Below are positions 52,122 through 61,796 of a stretch of 64,000 nucleotides of DNA, piece after piece (the first letter of the stretch is position 1; every line of letters starts with the position of its first letter). The translations under genes were made by a program, and so were the position numbers. This DNA comes from Gottfriedia acidiceleris (GTDB lineage: Bacteria; Bacillota; Bacilli; Bacillales; Bacillaceae_G), in contig NZ_SCFN01000001.1 in assembly GCF_004138285.1 (NCBI RefSeq), positions 806,001 through 870,000 of the forward strand, in the 5' to 3' direction. A model generated the notes under the pieces. The model was given only the letters and a program-made list of their open reading frames with translations, was not told the DNA's origin and did no database searches.

Positions 52122-52823
52122 ATGGATTTATTAGGTGGATTAAGTATTGGAGTACTATTGAATGTAATTTTTATCGACCTGTTATTAAGTGGTGACAATG
52201 CTATTTTAATCGCATTAGCAGCTAAAAACTTACCAGCAGAACAAAAGAAAAAAGCAGTATTTTTCGGAACAATGGGTGCAATTTTACTTCGTGTTGTATT
52301 TGCAGCGGTAATCGTGTATTTATTAAAAATTCCGTTTATTTATGCAATCGGTGGGTTAATGTTATTATGGATTGCCTTTAAGTTATTAGTCGATGACTCT
52401 GGACACGGCGAAGTTAAAAGTGGTGCAACATTATGGGGAGCAGTTAGAACGATCATCATTGCTGATGCGTTAATGAGTCTTGATAATGTTTTAGCACTAG
52501 CTGGTGTATCACACGGTAGCTTAGTTGCAATCGTAATTGGTATTTTAATTTCAATTCCAATTATTGTTGGTGGAAGCTCATTATTAATGAAAGTTATGAA
52601 CAAATACCCAATTATTACAACAATTGGTTCAGGTATCTTAGCTTGGACTGCAGCTGGTATGATTACTCATGAAAAGATGATTCACGATGTTTTTGAAAAT
52701 AATACAATTGCTTTAGCGTTCAAAATTGTCATGACTGCAATCGTAATTGTAGCTGGTACAGTTGTTGCTAAAAGAAAAGCACAAAAACATCAAATTGCAA
52801 ATTCACAAAATCAAACAGCTTAA
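52122..52823 (+). CDS. TerC-family membrane protein, manganese exporter type (YkoY-like)
   Basis: 233 residues, about seven hydrophobic helices. Acidic membrane motifs LLSGDNAILIALAAKNLP near 21-38 and DALMSLDNVLALAGVSHG near 112-129 are the duplicated metal-handling signatures of TerC/YkoY/YceF. The Mn riboswitch directly upstream supports a role in Mn(II) efflux or delivery to exported metalloenzymes. AAAAGGGGGAAGAGTC precedes the ATG. A terminator follows. Confidence 0.9.
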   Translation: MDLLGGLSIGVLLNVIFIDLLLSGDNAILIALAAKNLPAEQKKKAVFFGTMGAILLRVVFAAVIVYLLKIPFIYAIGGLMLLWIAFKLLVDDSGHGEVKSGATLWGAVRTIIIADALMSLDNVLALAGVSHGSLVAIVIGILISIPIIVGGSSLLMKVMNKYPIITTIGSGILAWTAAGMITHEKMIHDVFENNTIALAFKIVMTAIVIVAGTVVAKRKAQKHQIANSQNQTA

Positions 52824-52830
52824 TACTTTA

Positions 52831-52863
52831 AAAGGCCCAGCTAATATGCTTGGGCTTTTTATT
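52831..52863 (+). terminator. Terminator after the terC gene
   Basis: AAAAGGCCCAG / CTTGGGCTTTTT hairpin. Confidence 0.75.
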
Positions 52864-53048
52864 TTTGCATTTCGGTATGGAAGTTCGAAATTTATCATAA
52901 TCATCTTTATTAGTACCTAATAAAAAAGAATTTATTTATGAAATTTTTATGTCAAATTAACATAATTCTGGTGAATTATAGTATCAATAGACACAAATTG
53001 GAAAATATAATTCTTGAAAAGAATTAGGACAATAAGTATACTTTAGTT

Positions 53049-53062
53049 GTCAGACATCTGAC
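53049..53062. promoter_or_regulatory. Palindrome upstream of deoB, possible operator
   Basis: GTCAGA-CA-TCTGAC, preceded by TT, is a perfect 6-2-6 inverted repeat about 50 bases before the deoB start. The form TTGTCAGAC resembles operators of GntR-family repressors. Unproven. Confidence 0.4.
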
Positions 53063-53110
53063 GCTATCATTTAAGTTTCAGTTTGTTTCGATGAGTTAGG
53101 AGGAAAACAA

Positions 53111-54292
53111 ATGAATAGAAAATTTAATAGAGTGTTCCTCGTTGTTATGGATTCTGTAGGGATCGGAGAAGCTCCTGATGCAGAAAAATTTAATGATGTT
53201 GGTTCAGATACACTAGGCCATATTGCGGAAGAAATGAATGGATTACATATGCCGAACATGGCAAAACTAGGTTTAAGTAATATAAGAGAATTGAAAGGGG
53301 TTCCAAAGGCTGATAAGCCACTTGCTTATTACACAAAAATGGAAGAGTCTTCAGTTGGAAAAGATACAATGACTGGACATTGGGAAATTATGGGTCTTCA
53401 CATTGATAAGCCATTTAAAGTTTTTGCTGATGGATTCCCTAAAGAATTAATAAGCGAATTAGAAACCCATTTTGATCGTAAAATAATTGGAAATAAACCT
53501 GCTTCTGGAACCGAAATATTAGTTGAACTTGGTGAACAGCATATGAAAACAGGCGATCTAATCGTTTATACATCTGCTGATTCTGTTTTACAAATTGCAG
53601 CTCATGAAGAAGTTGTTCCTTTAGAAGATTTATATCGTTATTGTGAAATTGCACGTAAATTAACTTTAGATGATCCATACATGATTGGTCGTGTAATCGC
53701 TAGACCATTTGTAGGTGAGCCTGGAAACTTTAAACGTACACCAAATCGCCATGACTATGCATTAAAACCATTTGGACGTACTGTAATGAATGAGTTAAAA
53801 GATGCGAATTTTGATGTGATTTCAATCGGTAAAATTGCTGATATCTTCGATGGTGAAGGAATTACGAAAGCATTACGTACTGTTTCAAATATGGATGGTA
53901 TGGATAAATTAGTTGAAACACTAAAAATGGACTTCACTGGTTTAAGCTTCCTGAATTTAGTTGATTTTGATGCTGTTTACGGTCATAGAAGAGATCCACT
54001 AGGTTACGGTAAAGCATTAGAAGAATACGATGCAAGATTACCTGAAGTATTTGATTTATTAAAAGAAGATGATTTATTAATGATTACTGCCGATCATGGA
54101 AATGATCCGACATATACTGGTACAGATCATACAAGAGAATATGTTCCATTACTAGTTTATAGTAAACAGTTTTCTGAAGGTAAAGAATTAGAAATACCAA
54201 AAACTTTTGCTGATATTGGAGCAACCATTGCAGAAAACTTTAAAATTGCAATGCCATCACATGGATCAAGTTTTTTTGAAAAATTGAGATAA
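53111..54292 (+). CDS. deoB: Phosphopentomutase DeoB (Drm)
   Basis: 393 residues of the alkaline phosphatase superfamily. Metal-binding and phosphorylated Thr region: [14 protein letters not shown] (Asp) and [15 protein letters not shown] (Thr in DTMTGH); later [20 protein letters not shown] has the Asp/His ligands. It converts (deoxy)ribose-1-phosphate to the 5-phosphate in nucleoside catabolism. AGTTAGGAGGAAAACAA precedes the ATG. It is 13 bases before punA. Confidence 0.95.
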   Translation: MNRKFNRVFLVVMDSVGIGEAPDAEKFNDVGSDTLGHIAEEMNGLHMPNMAKLGLSNIRELKGVPKADKPLAYYTKMEESSVGKDTMTGHWEIMGLHIDKPFKVFADGFPKELISELETHFDRKIIGNKPASGTEILVELGEQHMKTGDLIVYTSADSVLQIAAHEEVVPLEDLYRYCEIARKLTLDDPYMIGRVIARPFVGEPGNFKRTPNRHDYALKPFGRTVMNELKDANFDVISIGKIADIFDGEGITKALRTVSNMDGMDKLVETLKMDFTGLSFLNLVDFDAVYGHRRDPLGYGKALEEYDARLPEVFDLLKEDDLLMITADHGNDPTYTGTDHTREYVPLLVYSKQFSEGKELEIPKTFADIGATIAENFKIAMPSHGSSFFEKLR

Positions 54293-54305
54293 GGTGGAGT
54301 TACAT

Positions 54306-55124
54306 ATGAATAAAGAAAATATCGATAAAGCCGCAGATTTTATTAAAAGTAAAGTTGACAGACAGCCTAAAATTGGATTGATTTTAGGATCAGGTTTAGG
54401 AGTTCTTGTAGATGAAATAGAAAATCAAGAAAAAATACCGTATCATACGATTCCTGAATACCCAACATCTACAGTAGAAGGGCATGAAGGACAACTAGTT
54501 TTTGGAACGATACACGGTATTGAAGTAGTAGCAATGCAAGGAAGAGTTCACTACTACGAAGGCTATAGCATGGAAAAAGTTACATTCCCTGTACGTATCA
54601 TGAAAGAATTAGGTGTAGAAAAATTAATCGTAACGAATGCTGCAGGTGGAGTTAATACTTCATACGAACCTGGTGATTTAATGTTAATTACAGACCATAT
54701 TAATTTTACTGGCACTAGTCCACTAATTGGACCAAATAACCCAGAGCTAGGCGTTCGTTTTGTAGATATGTCCTACCCGTATGACCGTGAATTAAGAGAA
54801 CTTGCAAAAAGTGCTGCTAGTGAAGTAGATGTAAAACTTCAAGAAGGAGTTTACGCTGCACTGACAGGACCATCTTATGAAACACCAGCTGAAATTCGTA
54901 TGTTTAGAACATTAGGTGCTGATGCTGTAGGGATGTCAACTGTATCTGAAGTAATTGTGGCACGTCATGCTGAATTAAGAGTACTTGGTATTTCATGTAT
55001 TTCAAACATGGCGGCGGGAATTTTAGATCAACCGCTAAACCATGAAGAAGTTATTGAAACAACACAAAGAGTAAGAACTTCATTTTTATCATTAGTTAAA
55101 GAGATTATTCGTAAAATTGGTTAA
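54306..55124 (+). CDS. punA: Purine nucleoside phosphorylase I (PunA/PupG)
   Basis: 272 residues. GLILGSGLGVLVDEIENQ, HEGQLVFGTIHGIEVVAMQGR, HYYEGYSMEKV and VTNAAGGVNTSYEPGDLMLI are the trimeric PNP signature blocks. It phosphorolyses guanosine and inosine to base and ribose-1-phosphate, the substrate of DeoB. Start ATG 54306 follows AAGGTGGAG; GTG 54294 lies within that site. Operon deoB-punA-pdp. Confidence 0.94.
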   Translation: MNKENIDKAADFIKSKVDRQPKIGLILGSGLGVLVDEIENQEKIPYHTIPEYPTSTVEGHEGQLVFGTIHGIEVVAMQGRVHYYEGYSMEKVTFPVRIMKELGVEKLIVTNAAGGVNTSYEPGDLMLITDHINFTGTSPLIGPNNPELGVRFVDMSYPYDRELRELAKSAASEVDVKLQEGVYAALTGPSYETPAEIRMFRTLGADAVGMSTVSEVIVARHAELRVLGISCISNMAAGILDQPLNHEEVIETTQRVRTSFLSLVKEIIRKIG

Positions 55125-55221
55125 TTCAAAAATTAACGAAATATTAAAGGACTTCTACATTATGTGGAAGTCACTTTTCATTAGAAGAAATATACACAAA
55201 TTAGAAAGAGGCGTTTCATAA

Positions 55222-56529
55222 ATGAGAATGGTAGATTTAATCGAAAAAAAACGTGACGGAAAAACATTAACAACGGAAGAAGTTAATTTTGTAATCAAAG
55301 GTTTCACAGATGGAAGTGTACCTGATTATCAAATGAGTGCTTTTGCAATGGCAGTTTTCTTAAAGGGCATGACTGAGAAAGAATACAGTGATTTAACAAT
55401 GGCTATGGTACATTCTGGTGATACAATTGACCTTTCTAACATTGAAGGAATCAAAGTTGATAAGCATTCAACTGGTGGTGTAGGTGATACAACTACACTT
55501 GTATTAGGTCCATTAGTAGCTTCTTTAGATATTCCAGTTGCCAAAATGAGCGGACGTGGTTTAGGTCACACTGGCGGTACAATTGATAAATTAGAAGCTG
55601 TAGAAGGCTTCCATGTTGAATTAACAGAAGAAGAATTTACTAAACAAGTAAATGATATTAAATTAGCAGTTATTGGACAAACAGGAGATTTAACACCTGC
55701 TGACAAAAAGTTATATGCACTACGTGATGTAACAGCAACTGTTAACTCAATCCCATTAATTTCAAGTTCAATTATGAGCAAAAAAATCGCTGCTGGTGCA
55801 GACGCAATTGTTTTAGATGTTAAAACTGGTGCAGGTGCATTTATGAAAGATATTGATGATGCACGCGATTTAGCTAAAGCGATGGTTAAAATTGGTAACA
55901 ACGTTGGAAGACAGACAGTTGCAGTTATTTCTGATATGAGCCAACCATTAGGTTTTGCGATTGGTAATGCATTAGAAGTGAAAGAAGCAATTGACACACT
56001 TAAAGGTGAAGGTCCAAAAGATTTAGAAGAATTATGCTTAGTATTAGGTAGTCAAATGGTTGTATTGGCTAAAAAAGCTGAAACATTAGAAGAAGCAAGA
56101 GCTAAACTACTAGAAAACATGAAAAACGGAAAAGCTTTAGAAGTATTTAAAGCATTTTTAGTAGCTCAAGGTGGAGACGGCTCAATAGTAGATGATCCAT
56201 CTAAACTACCTCAAGCAAAATATGTACAAGAAGTAGTAGCGAAGCAAGACGGTTATGTTTCACAAATCGTCGCAGATGCAGTAGGAACAGCGGCTATGAA
56301 ATTAGGTGCAGGACGTGCAACAAAAGAATCAGTTATTGACTTAGCTGTTGGATTAATGCTAAACAAAAAAGTAGGCGAAGCAGTTAAAAAAGGCGATTCA
56401 TTAGTTACTGTTTATTCAAGCACAGAAGATATTAGTGAAGTTGAAAAAGACTTACTAGAAAACATTAAAATTTCTGCTGAAAAAGTAGAAGAACCTACAT
56501 TAGTTTATGATTTAATTATGGAAGCTTAA
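55222..56529 (+). CDS. pdp: Pyrimidine-nucleoside phosphorylase
   Basis: 435 residues. The family signature [20 protein letters not shown] and [20 protein letters not shown] (phosphate binding) are present, as is the C-terminal mixed alpha/beta domain. It phosphorolyses uridine, deoxyuridine and thymidine. A 10-bp hairpin (55150-55172) in the 97-bp gap after punA could attenuate read-through. AGAAAGAGGCGTTTCATAA precedes the ATG. Confidence 0.95.
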   Translation: MRMVDLIEKKRDGKTLTTEEVNFVIKGFTDGSVPDYQMSAFAMAVFLKGMTEKEYSDLTMAMVHSGDTIDLSNIEGIKVDKHSTGGVGDTTTLVLGPLVASLDIPVAKMSGRGLGHTGGTIDKLEAVEGFHVELTEEEFTKQVNDIKLAVIGQTGDLTPADKKLYALRDVTATVNSIPLISSSIMSKKIAAGADAIVLDVKTGAGAFMKDIDDARDLAKAMVKIGNNVGRQTVAVISDMSQPLGFAIGNALEVKEAIDTLKGEGPKDLEELCLVLGSQMVVLAKKAETLEEARAKLLENMKNGKALEVFKAFLVAQGGDGSIVDDPSKLPQAKYVQEVVAKQDGYVSQIVADAVGTAAMKLGAGRATKESVIDLAVGLMLNKKVGEAVKKGDSLVTVYSSTEDISEVEKDLLENIKISAEKVEEPTLVYDLIMEA

Positions 56530-56534
56530 AAATT

Positions 56535-56573
56535 TTAAAAAGCTATTCTCAGTGATGAGAATAGCTTTTTTTG
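56535..56573 (+). terminator. Terminator of the deoB-punA-pdp operon
   Basis: AAAAAGCTATTCTCA / TGAGAATAGCTTTTTTT hairpin. Confidence 0.85.
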
Positions 56574-56728
56574 TTCTTCTTTTCAACAGAAATAGTAGGT
56601 TTCTTATCGAGTTAAAAATATAGGATTTTTTTTATACTTATCAAAAAGATAACAACATACCATTATACCAAAGGGATAAATAATAAAAGAATTGTTCCGA
56701 AGTTTTGATTCTAAAGGGAGCTAAGCTA

Positions 56729-57673
56729 ATGGGAAAGAAAGTGTTATTCTTCGGTGATGTAGGAATTGATGATGCCATCGCTTTGGTTTATGCACGATTA
56801 ACAGAAGATATTGATATAATTGGGATTGTGGCGGATTATGGGAATGTATCTAAAAAAGAAACGACTAGGAATGTTCGGTTTTTACTTAAAAGGTCAGGCA
56901 AAGAATATGTTAAAGTCTATGGAGGTGCTGAGAAACCAATGACGGGAGAAATCCCAACCTATTACCTTGATATACATGGTCCGTTCGGTTTAGGTCCAAT
57001 AGATCCAGGATTAAAGTTAGAGAACTTAGAAAACTTTTGTGAAGTTATCAATTTGATTGAGCAGTATAAGCATGAACTAATTATAGTAAATACTGGGAGG
57101 CTAACCTCGCTAGCCACCCTTTTTATCTTATACGAAGATTTGATGAAAAGCGTGAATTCTTACTTTATCATGGGCGGGGCCTTTCTATATCCTGGAAATG
57201 TTACACCAATAGCAGAAGCGAATTTTCATGGTGATCCGATAGCAGCTAATATCGTTATGAAGTATGTAAAAGATGCATATATTTTCCCGTTAAATGTAAC
57301 GCAAAATGCTATTGTTACTCCTTCAATGGTCAATTATATCCATTCTAAAGGGAAAACTGATCTTGTAAAACCATTATTAGATTACTATTATTTCAACTTT
57401 TATCAAAAGAAGGTACCCGGCATAAAAGGGAGTCCAGTTCATGATGCGGTAACACTCATGGCAGTCATACGTAGCGATCTATTTAAATTCTATCAATCTG
57501 CTGTTGTAATTGATTCAACTGATGTCGCTAGGGGCCAAAGTATTGCAGATTTTCGAGTAACTGATACTCCTGAGAAATTTGATGGAAGACCGCAACAACA
57601 TATCGCAGTAGGCTTAGATTATGAAGGGTTTTATAAGGATTTTATGTCAGTTATGACTGGGGAGAAATTCTAA
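56729..57673 (+). CDS. Nucleoside hydrolase-like protein with an altered DxDxGxDD motif
   Basis: 314 residues of the inosine-uridine hydrolase family. The N-terminal motif reads FGDVGIDDAIALVYA where canonical enzymes have DTDPGIDDA, so the first Asp (general base and Ca ligand, Asp10 in Crithidia IU-NH) is Phe. Other elements are intact: ITPIAEANFHGDPIAANI and SPVHDAVTLMAVI with the His-Asp pair. It may have shifted activity or bind nucleosides without hydrolysis. Start ATG 56729 follows AAAGGGAG; an in-frame TTG at 56705 lies upstream. It sits between the nucleoside phosphorylase operon and a purine permease. Confidence 0.8.
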   Translation: MGKKVLFFGDVGIDDAIALVYARLTEDIDIIGIVADYGNVSKKETTRNVRFLLKRSGKEYVKVYGGAEKPMTGEIPTYYLDIHGPFGLGPIDPGLKLENLENFCEVINLIEQYKHELIIVNTGRLTSLATLFILYEDLMKSVNSYFIMGGAFLYPGNVTPIAEANFHGDPIAANIVMKYVKDAYIFPLNVTQNAIVTPSMVNYIHSKGKTDLVKPLLDYYYFNFYQKKVPGIKGSPVHDAVTLMAVIRSDLFKFYQSAVVIDSTDVARGQSIADFRVTDTPEKFDGRPQQHIAVGLDYEGFYKDFMSVMTGEKF

Positions 57674-57974
57674 AATTATTTGATTCGAACTTAAATTTTA
57701 TTGCTACATTTGTCAAACCCTTGATATTTTAAATGCTTAAGCTACCAAAAAACATAAGCGCGAAAATGATATATGGAAAGAGGATTAAAACAAAAGGTTT
57801 TTTCCTCGTATTTAAGAGAAACTATTAGTAGTGTTGTGATCGTGACGCATTTTGTAATTCAAAACACTAAAGAAAATTATTTTCTTGTTTAATTATTTGA
57901 TTAAATTTAGTATAATTATAATCGTGCCTTGTTGCATGGGTGGGAGAGGGAGACACTAAAAGAGAGGAATTTCT
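57674..57974. other. Intergenic region before the purine permease
   Basis: 301 bases with no gene seen. A TATAAT-like element lies at about 57915-57925. The G-rich stretch GGGTGGGAGAGGGAGACAC near 57938 precedes the ribosome binding site. I looked for a purine riboswitch and PurBox motifs and did not find convincing ones. Confidence 0.5.
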
Positions 57975-59273
57975 TTGAAAAATTTATTGAACAAACAGTT
58001 TAATCTTGAAGGTAGCGGTACGACCATTAAAACGGAGTTGATTGCAGGTGCAGTTTCTTTTTTAACACTTGTCTATATTTTGTCCGTTAATAGTACAATT
58101 TTGCATGATGCAGGTATACCGTTCCAAGGTGCAATGATTGCCACAATTTTGTCAGCTTTCTTTGGAAGCGTTATGATGGGATTATGGAGTAATTCACCTT
58201 TAGTTTTAGTTCCGGGAATGGGCATCAACGCATTGTTTACTTATACAATGGTTGGAGAAATGGGAATGAATTGGAAAGAAGCACTTGCTGTTGTATTTGT
58301 AAGTGGAATCTTATTATCAATTTTGTCATTCACAAAATTAATTAAGAAATTAACAACTGCGATTCCATTATCACTAAAAAGTGCAATTACAGTAGGAATT
58401 GGATTTTTCTTAACGTTTATCGGTCTTCAAGCTGGTGGGATTGTTGTAAAAAATGAAAGTACGTTTGTATCGATTGCAAATTTTACAAACGTGGATGTAT
58501 TAGCAACAGTTATAACACTAGGTATTGCGATTTATCTATTTATTAAAAATGTACCTGCAAACTTTTTAATTACAGTTATTTTAGGTACAATCATTTCATT
58601 CATTTTACATGGTGGAATTGAAAAAGCACATGATACAACAAATATTACAATGAAATCTGCTAGTGAAGTTGTCGGACAACTGACCTTTACTCATCTATTG
58701 AGTTTTCCATTTTGGATTGCAGTATTTTCGTTAACGATGGTTGTATTATTCGAATCAATCGGTATTATTCATGGTCAATTAAGCATGATGAACCAAGAGC
58801 ATAAGCAACAAAAGGTTGTTCAAGGAACTGCGTTTGGTATTATTTTATCCGGTTTACTTGGAACTAGTCCAACAGTTATTGCTGTTGAAGGTAGTGCAGG
58901 TATTAGTTCTGGTGGTAGAACAGGTCTTACTTCTGTTGTCACTGGATTTTTATTTTTAGGATGTTTACTCTTTATGCCATTAATAGCATATATTCCAACA
59001 TCTGCGATTGCACCAATCTTAATTATAATCGGTTCATTGATGGTTAAACATATTACAGATATTCAATTGGATGATCCTACTGAGGCAATACCAGCCTTCT
59101 TAATTTTAGCATTCATCCCTTTAACATATAGTATTATTGACGGAATTGCATTTGGTTTTATTGCTTATCCATTAGTTAAAATGGCAGCAGGTAAGAAAAC
59201 TGAAATCACACCATATATGGTGGCAATTTCAGCATTATTCTTTGTGCGTTTTGCATTAAACTTTATTTCATAA
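57975..59273 (+). CDS. NCS2-family purine permease (AzgA/PbuG type)
   Basis: 432 residues with about 12-13 hydrophobic helices. EGSGTTIKTELIAGAVSFLT at the N-terminus, LVPGMGINALFTYTMV and VFESIG-like VLFESIGIIHGQLSMM are AzgA/PbuG features; GTSPTVIAVEGSAGISSGGRTGLTSV (in two parts) is the second substrate motif. It should import hypoxanthine, guanine or adenine by proton symport. Starts with TTG behind AGAGAGGAATTTC. Confidence 0.88.
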   Translation: MKNLLNKQFNLEGSGTTIKTELIAGAVSFLTLVYILSVNSTILHDAGIPFQGAMIATILSAFFGSVMMGLWSNSPLVLVPGMGINALFTYTMVGEMGMNWKEALAVVFVSGILLSILSFTKLIKKLTTAIPLSLKSAITVGIGFFLTFIGLQAGGIVVKNESTFVSIANFTNVDVLATVITLGIAIYLFIKNVPANFLITVILGTIISFILHGGIEKAHDTTNITMKSASEVVGQLTFTHLLSFPFWIAVFSLTMVVLFESIGIIHGQLSMMNQEHKQQKVVQGTAFGIILSGLLGTSPTVIAVEGSAGISSGGRTGLTSVVTGFLFLGCLLFMPLIAYIPTSAIAPILIIIGSLMVKHITDIQLDDPTEAIPAFLILAFIPLTYSIIDGIAFGFIAYPLVKMAAGKKTEITPYMVAISALFFVRFALNFIS

Positions 59274-59318
59274 AAAAAAGCGCTGATTCTTCTACTGAGA
59301 ACCAGCGCTTTTTTTCTT
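59274..59318. terminator. Bidirectional terminator
   Basis: AAAAAGCGCTGATTCT / AGAACCAGCGCTTTTT hairpin with flanking A and T tracts between convergent genes. Confidence 0.85.
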
Positions 59319-59346
59319 GTTTTTTGAAACTTAGATTAAAAAAACA

Positions 59347-60348
59347 TTAATCAAAAAATTTATTTAATCGTTTATAGAAGAAATAGCCAACAACGGTACC
59401 AATTATTAATCCAATCACGTAAATAATCGTGTTATTTCCATTTGCAATGGTAGATGTTAATAAAGCGATTAATGTCGCTGCAAGGTATACAAATAAGACA
59501 TTTACGAATATACCAAATTTTTTATATACGAATAATTTGCCATTATTGACATTCGCAAACCTGTTATAACATAATAAACCGATTATTAAAAATGCAACGA
59601 TATAAAGGATAATAATCGTTAAATTTCCGTAGTCTAAAGTTGGATATTGAACGATTTTTTCATTAAAATCTTTTGAAATTGATAGGGGGCCTGTTAGGTA
59701 TGGAATAGACCAACTAGTTATTGTTTTTTCGAAGCTATTGACAGGCAATTTATAGTTAAAGATGCCATTTAAATTTGAATAGATACTAAAATAGATAATA
59801 CTAGGTGAGAAAATCGTAAAAATAGTGAAAAGTGTTTGAGAAAAATAATGACCTGTAATTGTTCCAATCGATAGACCAATTGTAAAAAAAGCAACCGTAA
59901 ATAGGAATATGACAGAAAAAATTGTTACAAATGATGAAGCATCAATATACTTGTGAAGATTAGTATTGTAATGGATTAGTAGAGTTAAAATAATTAATCC
60001 AACAGTCGCCATAAAAATATGAGCAATTCCAAACATCCATTTTGATAGATAAAGTTGTCTTGGTGAGTATGGAAGCGAAAATTGAAAATCAATTCCTCCT
60101 GTATTTCGTCCAATTCCTATTAATAAGATACTTAATATTAATACAATGATCGGTGAAATAAATGCTAGCATACTAAAGTCAGATATATAAAGGTAAGGAT
60201 TACTCGGGTTTGTTAGTAATGCTCGATTTAATTCATCAGTATTATTGTAATAGCTAAATGGAAGAATAATCAGATAGACAAGATATAATAAAATAAGTGC
60301 AAGCCTAGATTGTTTAGAATTTATTAGCCACAATGCTTTACTAAACAT
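59347..60348 (-). CDS. ABC-2 type transporter permease (YtrC/D-like)
   Basis: 333 residues with about eight hydrophobic segments. The N-terminus FSKALWLINSKQSRLALILL and the later SLPYSPRQLYLSKWMFGIAH loop are typical of ABC-2 permeases working with GntR-controlled ATPases. It overlaps the ATPase gene by 8 bases. ATG 60348 follows GGAGGGG. Substrate unknown; homologous systems respond to cell-wall-active compounds. Confidence 0.78.
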   Translation of the reverse strand: MFSKALWLINSKQSRLALILLYLVYLIILPFSYYNNTDELNRALLTNPSNPYLYISDFSMLAFISPIIVLILSILLIGIGRNTGGIDFQFSLPYSPRQLYLSKWMFGIAHIFMATVGLIILTLLIHYNTNLHKYIDASSFVTIFSVIFLFTVAFFTIGLSIGTITGHYFSQTLFTIFTIFSPSIIYFSIYSNLNGIFNYKLPVNSFEKTITSWSIPYLTGPLSISKDFNEKIVQYPTLDYGNLTIIILYIVAFLIIGLLCYNRFANVNNGKLFVYKKFGIFVNVLFVYLAATLIALLTSTIANGNNTIIYVIGLIIGTVVGYFFYKRLNKFFD

Positions 60349-61219
60349 ATAAGTCCCCTCCATCGTTTATGAAAAATAAATCCTCTAATGTCAATGGAAG
60401 TTCTTCTAAAAGAAGCGGATTTTCATTTTCCATTCGTTTTATATATTCGTTCTTATTTCCATTAATAATGATGATGGCTACTTTGCCGGTTTTTGAGAAA
60501 ACAGAAATAGACGGGTCATCTTCAAATATTTTAGGTAAGCCATTTTCAAATGCTACTTGTAATTTATAAAATTGACTCGTACTTTCTTCCATTGTAGAGA
60601 TTGAATTAATTCTTCCATCCTTAATAAATAAATATTGATCAATTATTTTTTCGAGCTCAGCAAGATGATGTGATGAGATAATAACTCCGACTGAGTTTGT
60701 GCTTGCATATTCAATTATTAATTGCAAAACAGTCCGTTTAACGACTGGATCTAAACCGTTAGTTGGTTCGTCTAAAATGACATATTTTGCATTTGTGGAA
60801 AAGGTTAATAATAAATAGATAAGTGTTTTCATCCCTTTTGAGTATTTACGTAGAGATGTATTAGGTAATTTATATTTATTTAATGCTTTTAGAAATTTGT
60901 GTTTATTGAAGTTTGGATATGAATTTTCATAGATCGTTATTAGTTCTTTCACACTATATTGATTAATGAAATTTGTAGAATCACTCATATATGCAATTTG
61001 TCTTCTAGTAATAGGTGATTCGTTTATCTCTTCATCGTCAATTCGTATTGAGCCTTCGTCTGGAGATAGAATGCCAACAATCGTTCTTAAAAGAGTCGTT
61101 TTACCAGCTCCATTTCTACCGATTAAGCCTGTGATTTTACCTCTTTCTATTTGAAAGTTTAGATTTTTTAACACTTCATGTTCATCGAGTTTTTTACTTA
61201 AATGATGGATTTTCAACAA
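60341..61219 (-). CDS. ABC transporter ATP-binding protein
   Basis: 292 residues. Walker A GLIGRNGAGKTTLL (about 33-46), signature region KYSKGMKTLIYLLL, Walker B KYVILDEPTNGLDP and the switch His in IISSHHLAELEK. The LSGGQ motif is degenerate (YSKGM), as is common in YtrB/BcrA-like exporters. Starts with TTG behind AAAGGGG, directly after the gntR stop. Energises the permease encoded downstream. Confidence 0.88.
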   Translation of the reverse strand: MLKIHHLSKKLDEHEVLKNLNFQIERGKITGLIGRNGAGKTTLLRTIVGILSPDEGSIRIDDEEINESPITRRQIAYMSDSTNFINQYSVKELITIYENSYPNFNKHKFLKALNKYKLPNTSLRKYSKGMKTLIYLLLTFSTNAKYVILDEPTNGLDPVVKRTVLQLIIEYASTNSVGVIISSHHLAELEKIIDQYLFIKDGRINSISTMEESTSQFYKLQVAFENGLPKIFEDDPSISVFSKTGKVAIIIINGNKNEYIKRMENENPLLLEELPLTLEDLFFINDGGDLYV

Positions 61220-61220
61220 A

Positions 61221-61604
61221 CTATTCAGCCCCTTTATTAGAATAAAACTCTTTTACCCAATTAATTATTTCTTCCTCTTTGACGCCATCTGTTAAACAAT
61301 CAATTAATAAATTAGAAAGTTTATTTTTATATTTTAAAAGGGTATCTGCTGAAACAGTCTCTTTTGTTAAACCAATTACAAATGTTCCTTTACCCCTTAT
61401 CGTTTCGATGACTCCAGTGCGCTCTAGTTCTTGATAGGCTCTACTTACAGTATTTGGATTGATCACCAATGTAGTTGCTAATTCACGTACGGAAGGAAGT
61501 TTATCTCCATTTACCAAAATCTTTCTTAGCATTTGTTCTTTTGTTTGTAGAACAATTTGCTCCCAAAGGGGTAAATGGCTTCTTGGGTCTAAAATAATAA
61601 TCAA
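61221..61604 (-). CDS. GntR-family repressor (YtrA/YhcF type)
   Basis: 127 residues. N-terminal winged helix with LPSVRELATTLVINPNTVSR and AYQELERTGVIETIRGKGTF, and only a short helical tail, which defines the YtrA subgroup. First gene of a gntR-ATPase-permease operon, which it should autorepress. Starts with TTG behind GAGGTGGTGATCTC. Candidate operator repeats lie at 61632-61674. Confidence 0.87.
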   Translation of the reverse strand: MIIILDPRSHLPLWEQIVLQTKEQMLRKILVNGDKLPSVRELATTLVINPNTVSRAYQELERTGVIETIRGKGTFVIGLTKETVSADTLLKYKNKLSNLLIDCLTDGVKEEEIINWVKEFYSNKGAE

Positions 61605-61631
61605 GAGATCACCACCTCAAATGTTTTCTTA

Positions 61632-61674
61632 AGTGTATGGAGTGTGTTAAGTGTATGAGTATAATTAATACACT
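61632..61674. promoter_or_regulatory. Tandem operator repeats for the GntR repressor
   Basis: Three 9-base direct repeats AGTGTATGG, AGTGTGTTA, AGTGTATGA start at 61632, 61641 and 61650; the third also pairs with ATACACT at 61668-61674 as an inverted repeat. AGTGTAT / ATACACT half-sites are typical of YtrA-type GntR operators. They lie 28-70 bases upstream of the gntR start. Confidence 0.6.
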
Positions 61675-61796
61675 TTACTTATATCATATGTTCTCATGTA
61701 TGTAAATAGTTCCATTCTTTCTAATATTTTCTTCTGTGCTTGATTAAACTACTTATATTTGGAAAAAATATGTATGAAAAGAATGGAGGGTTATAG

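Noticed and set aside
57895-57974. Purine riboswitch or PurR box before the purine permease
   Set aside because: The conserved aptamer core and the PurBox hexamers are not found.
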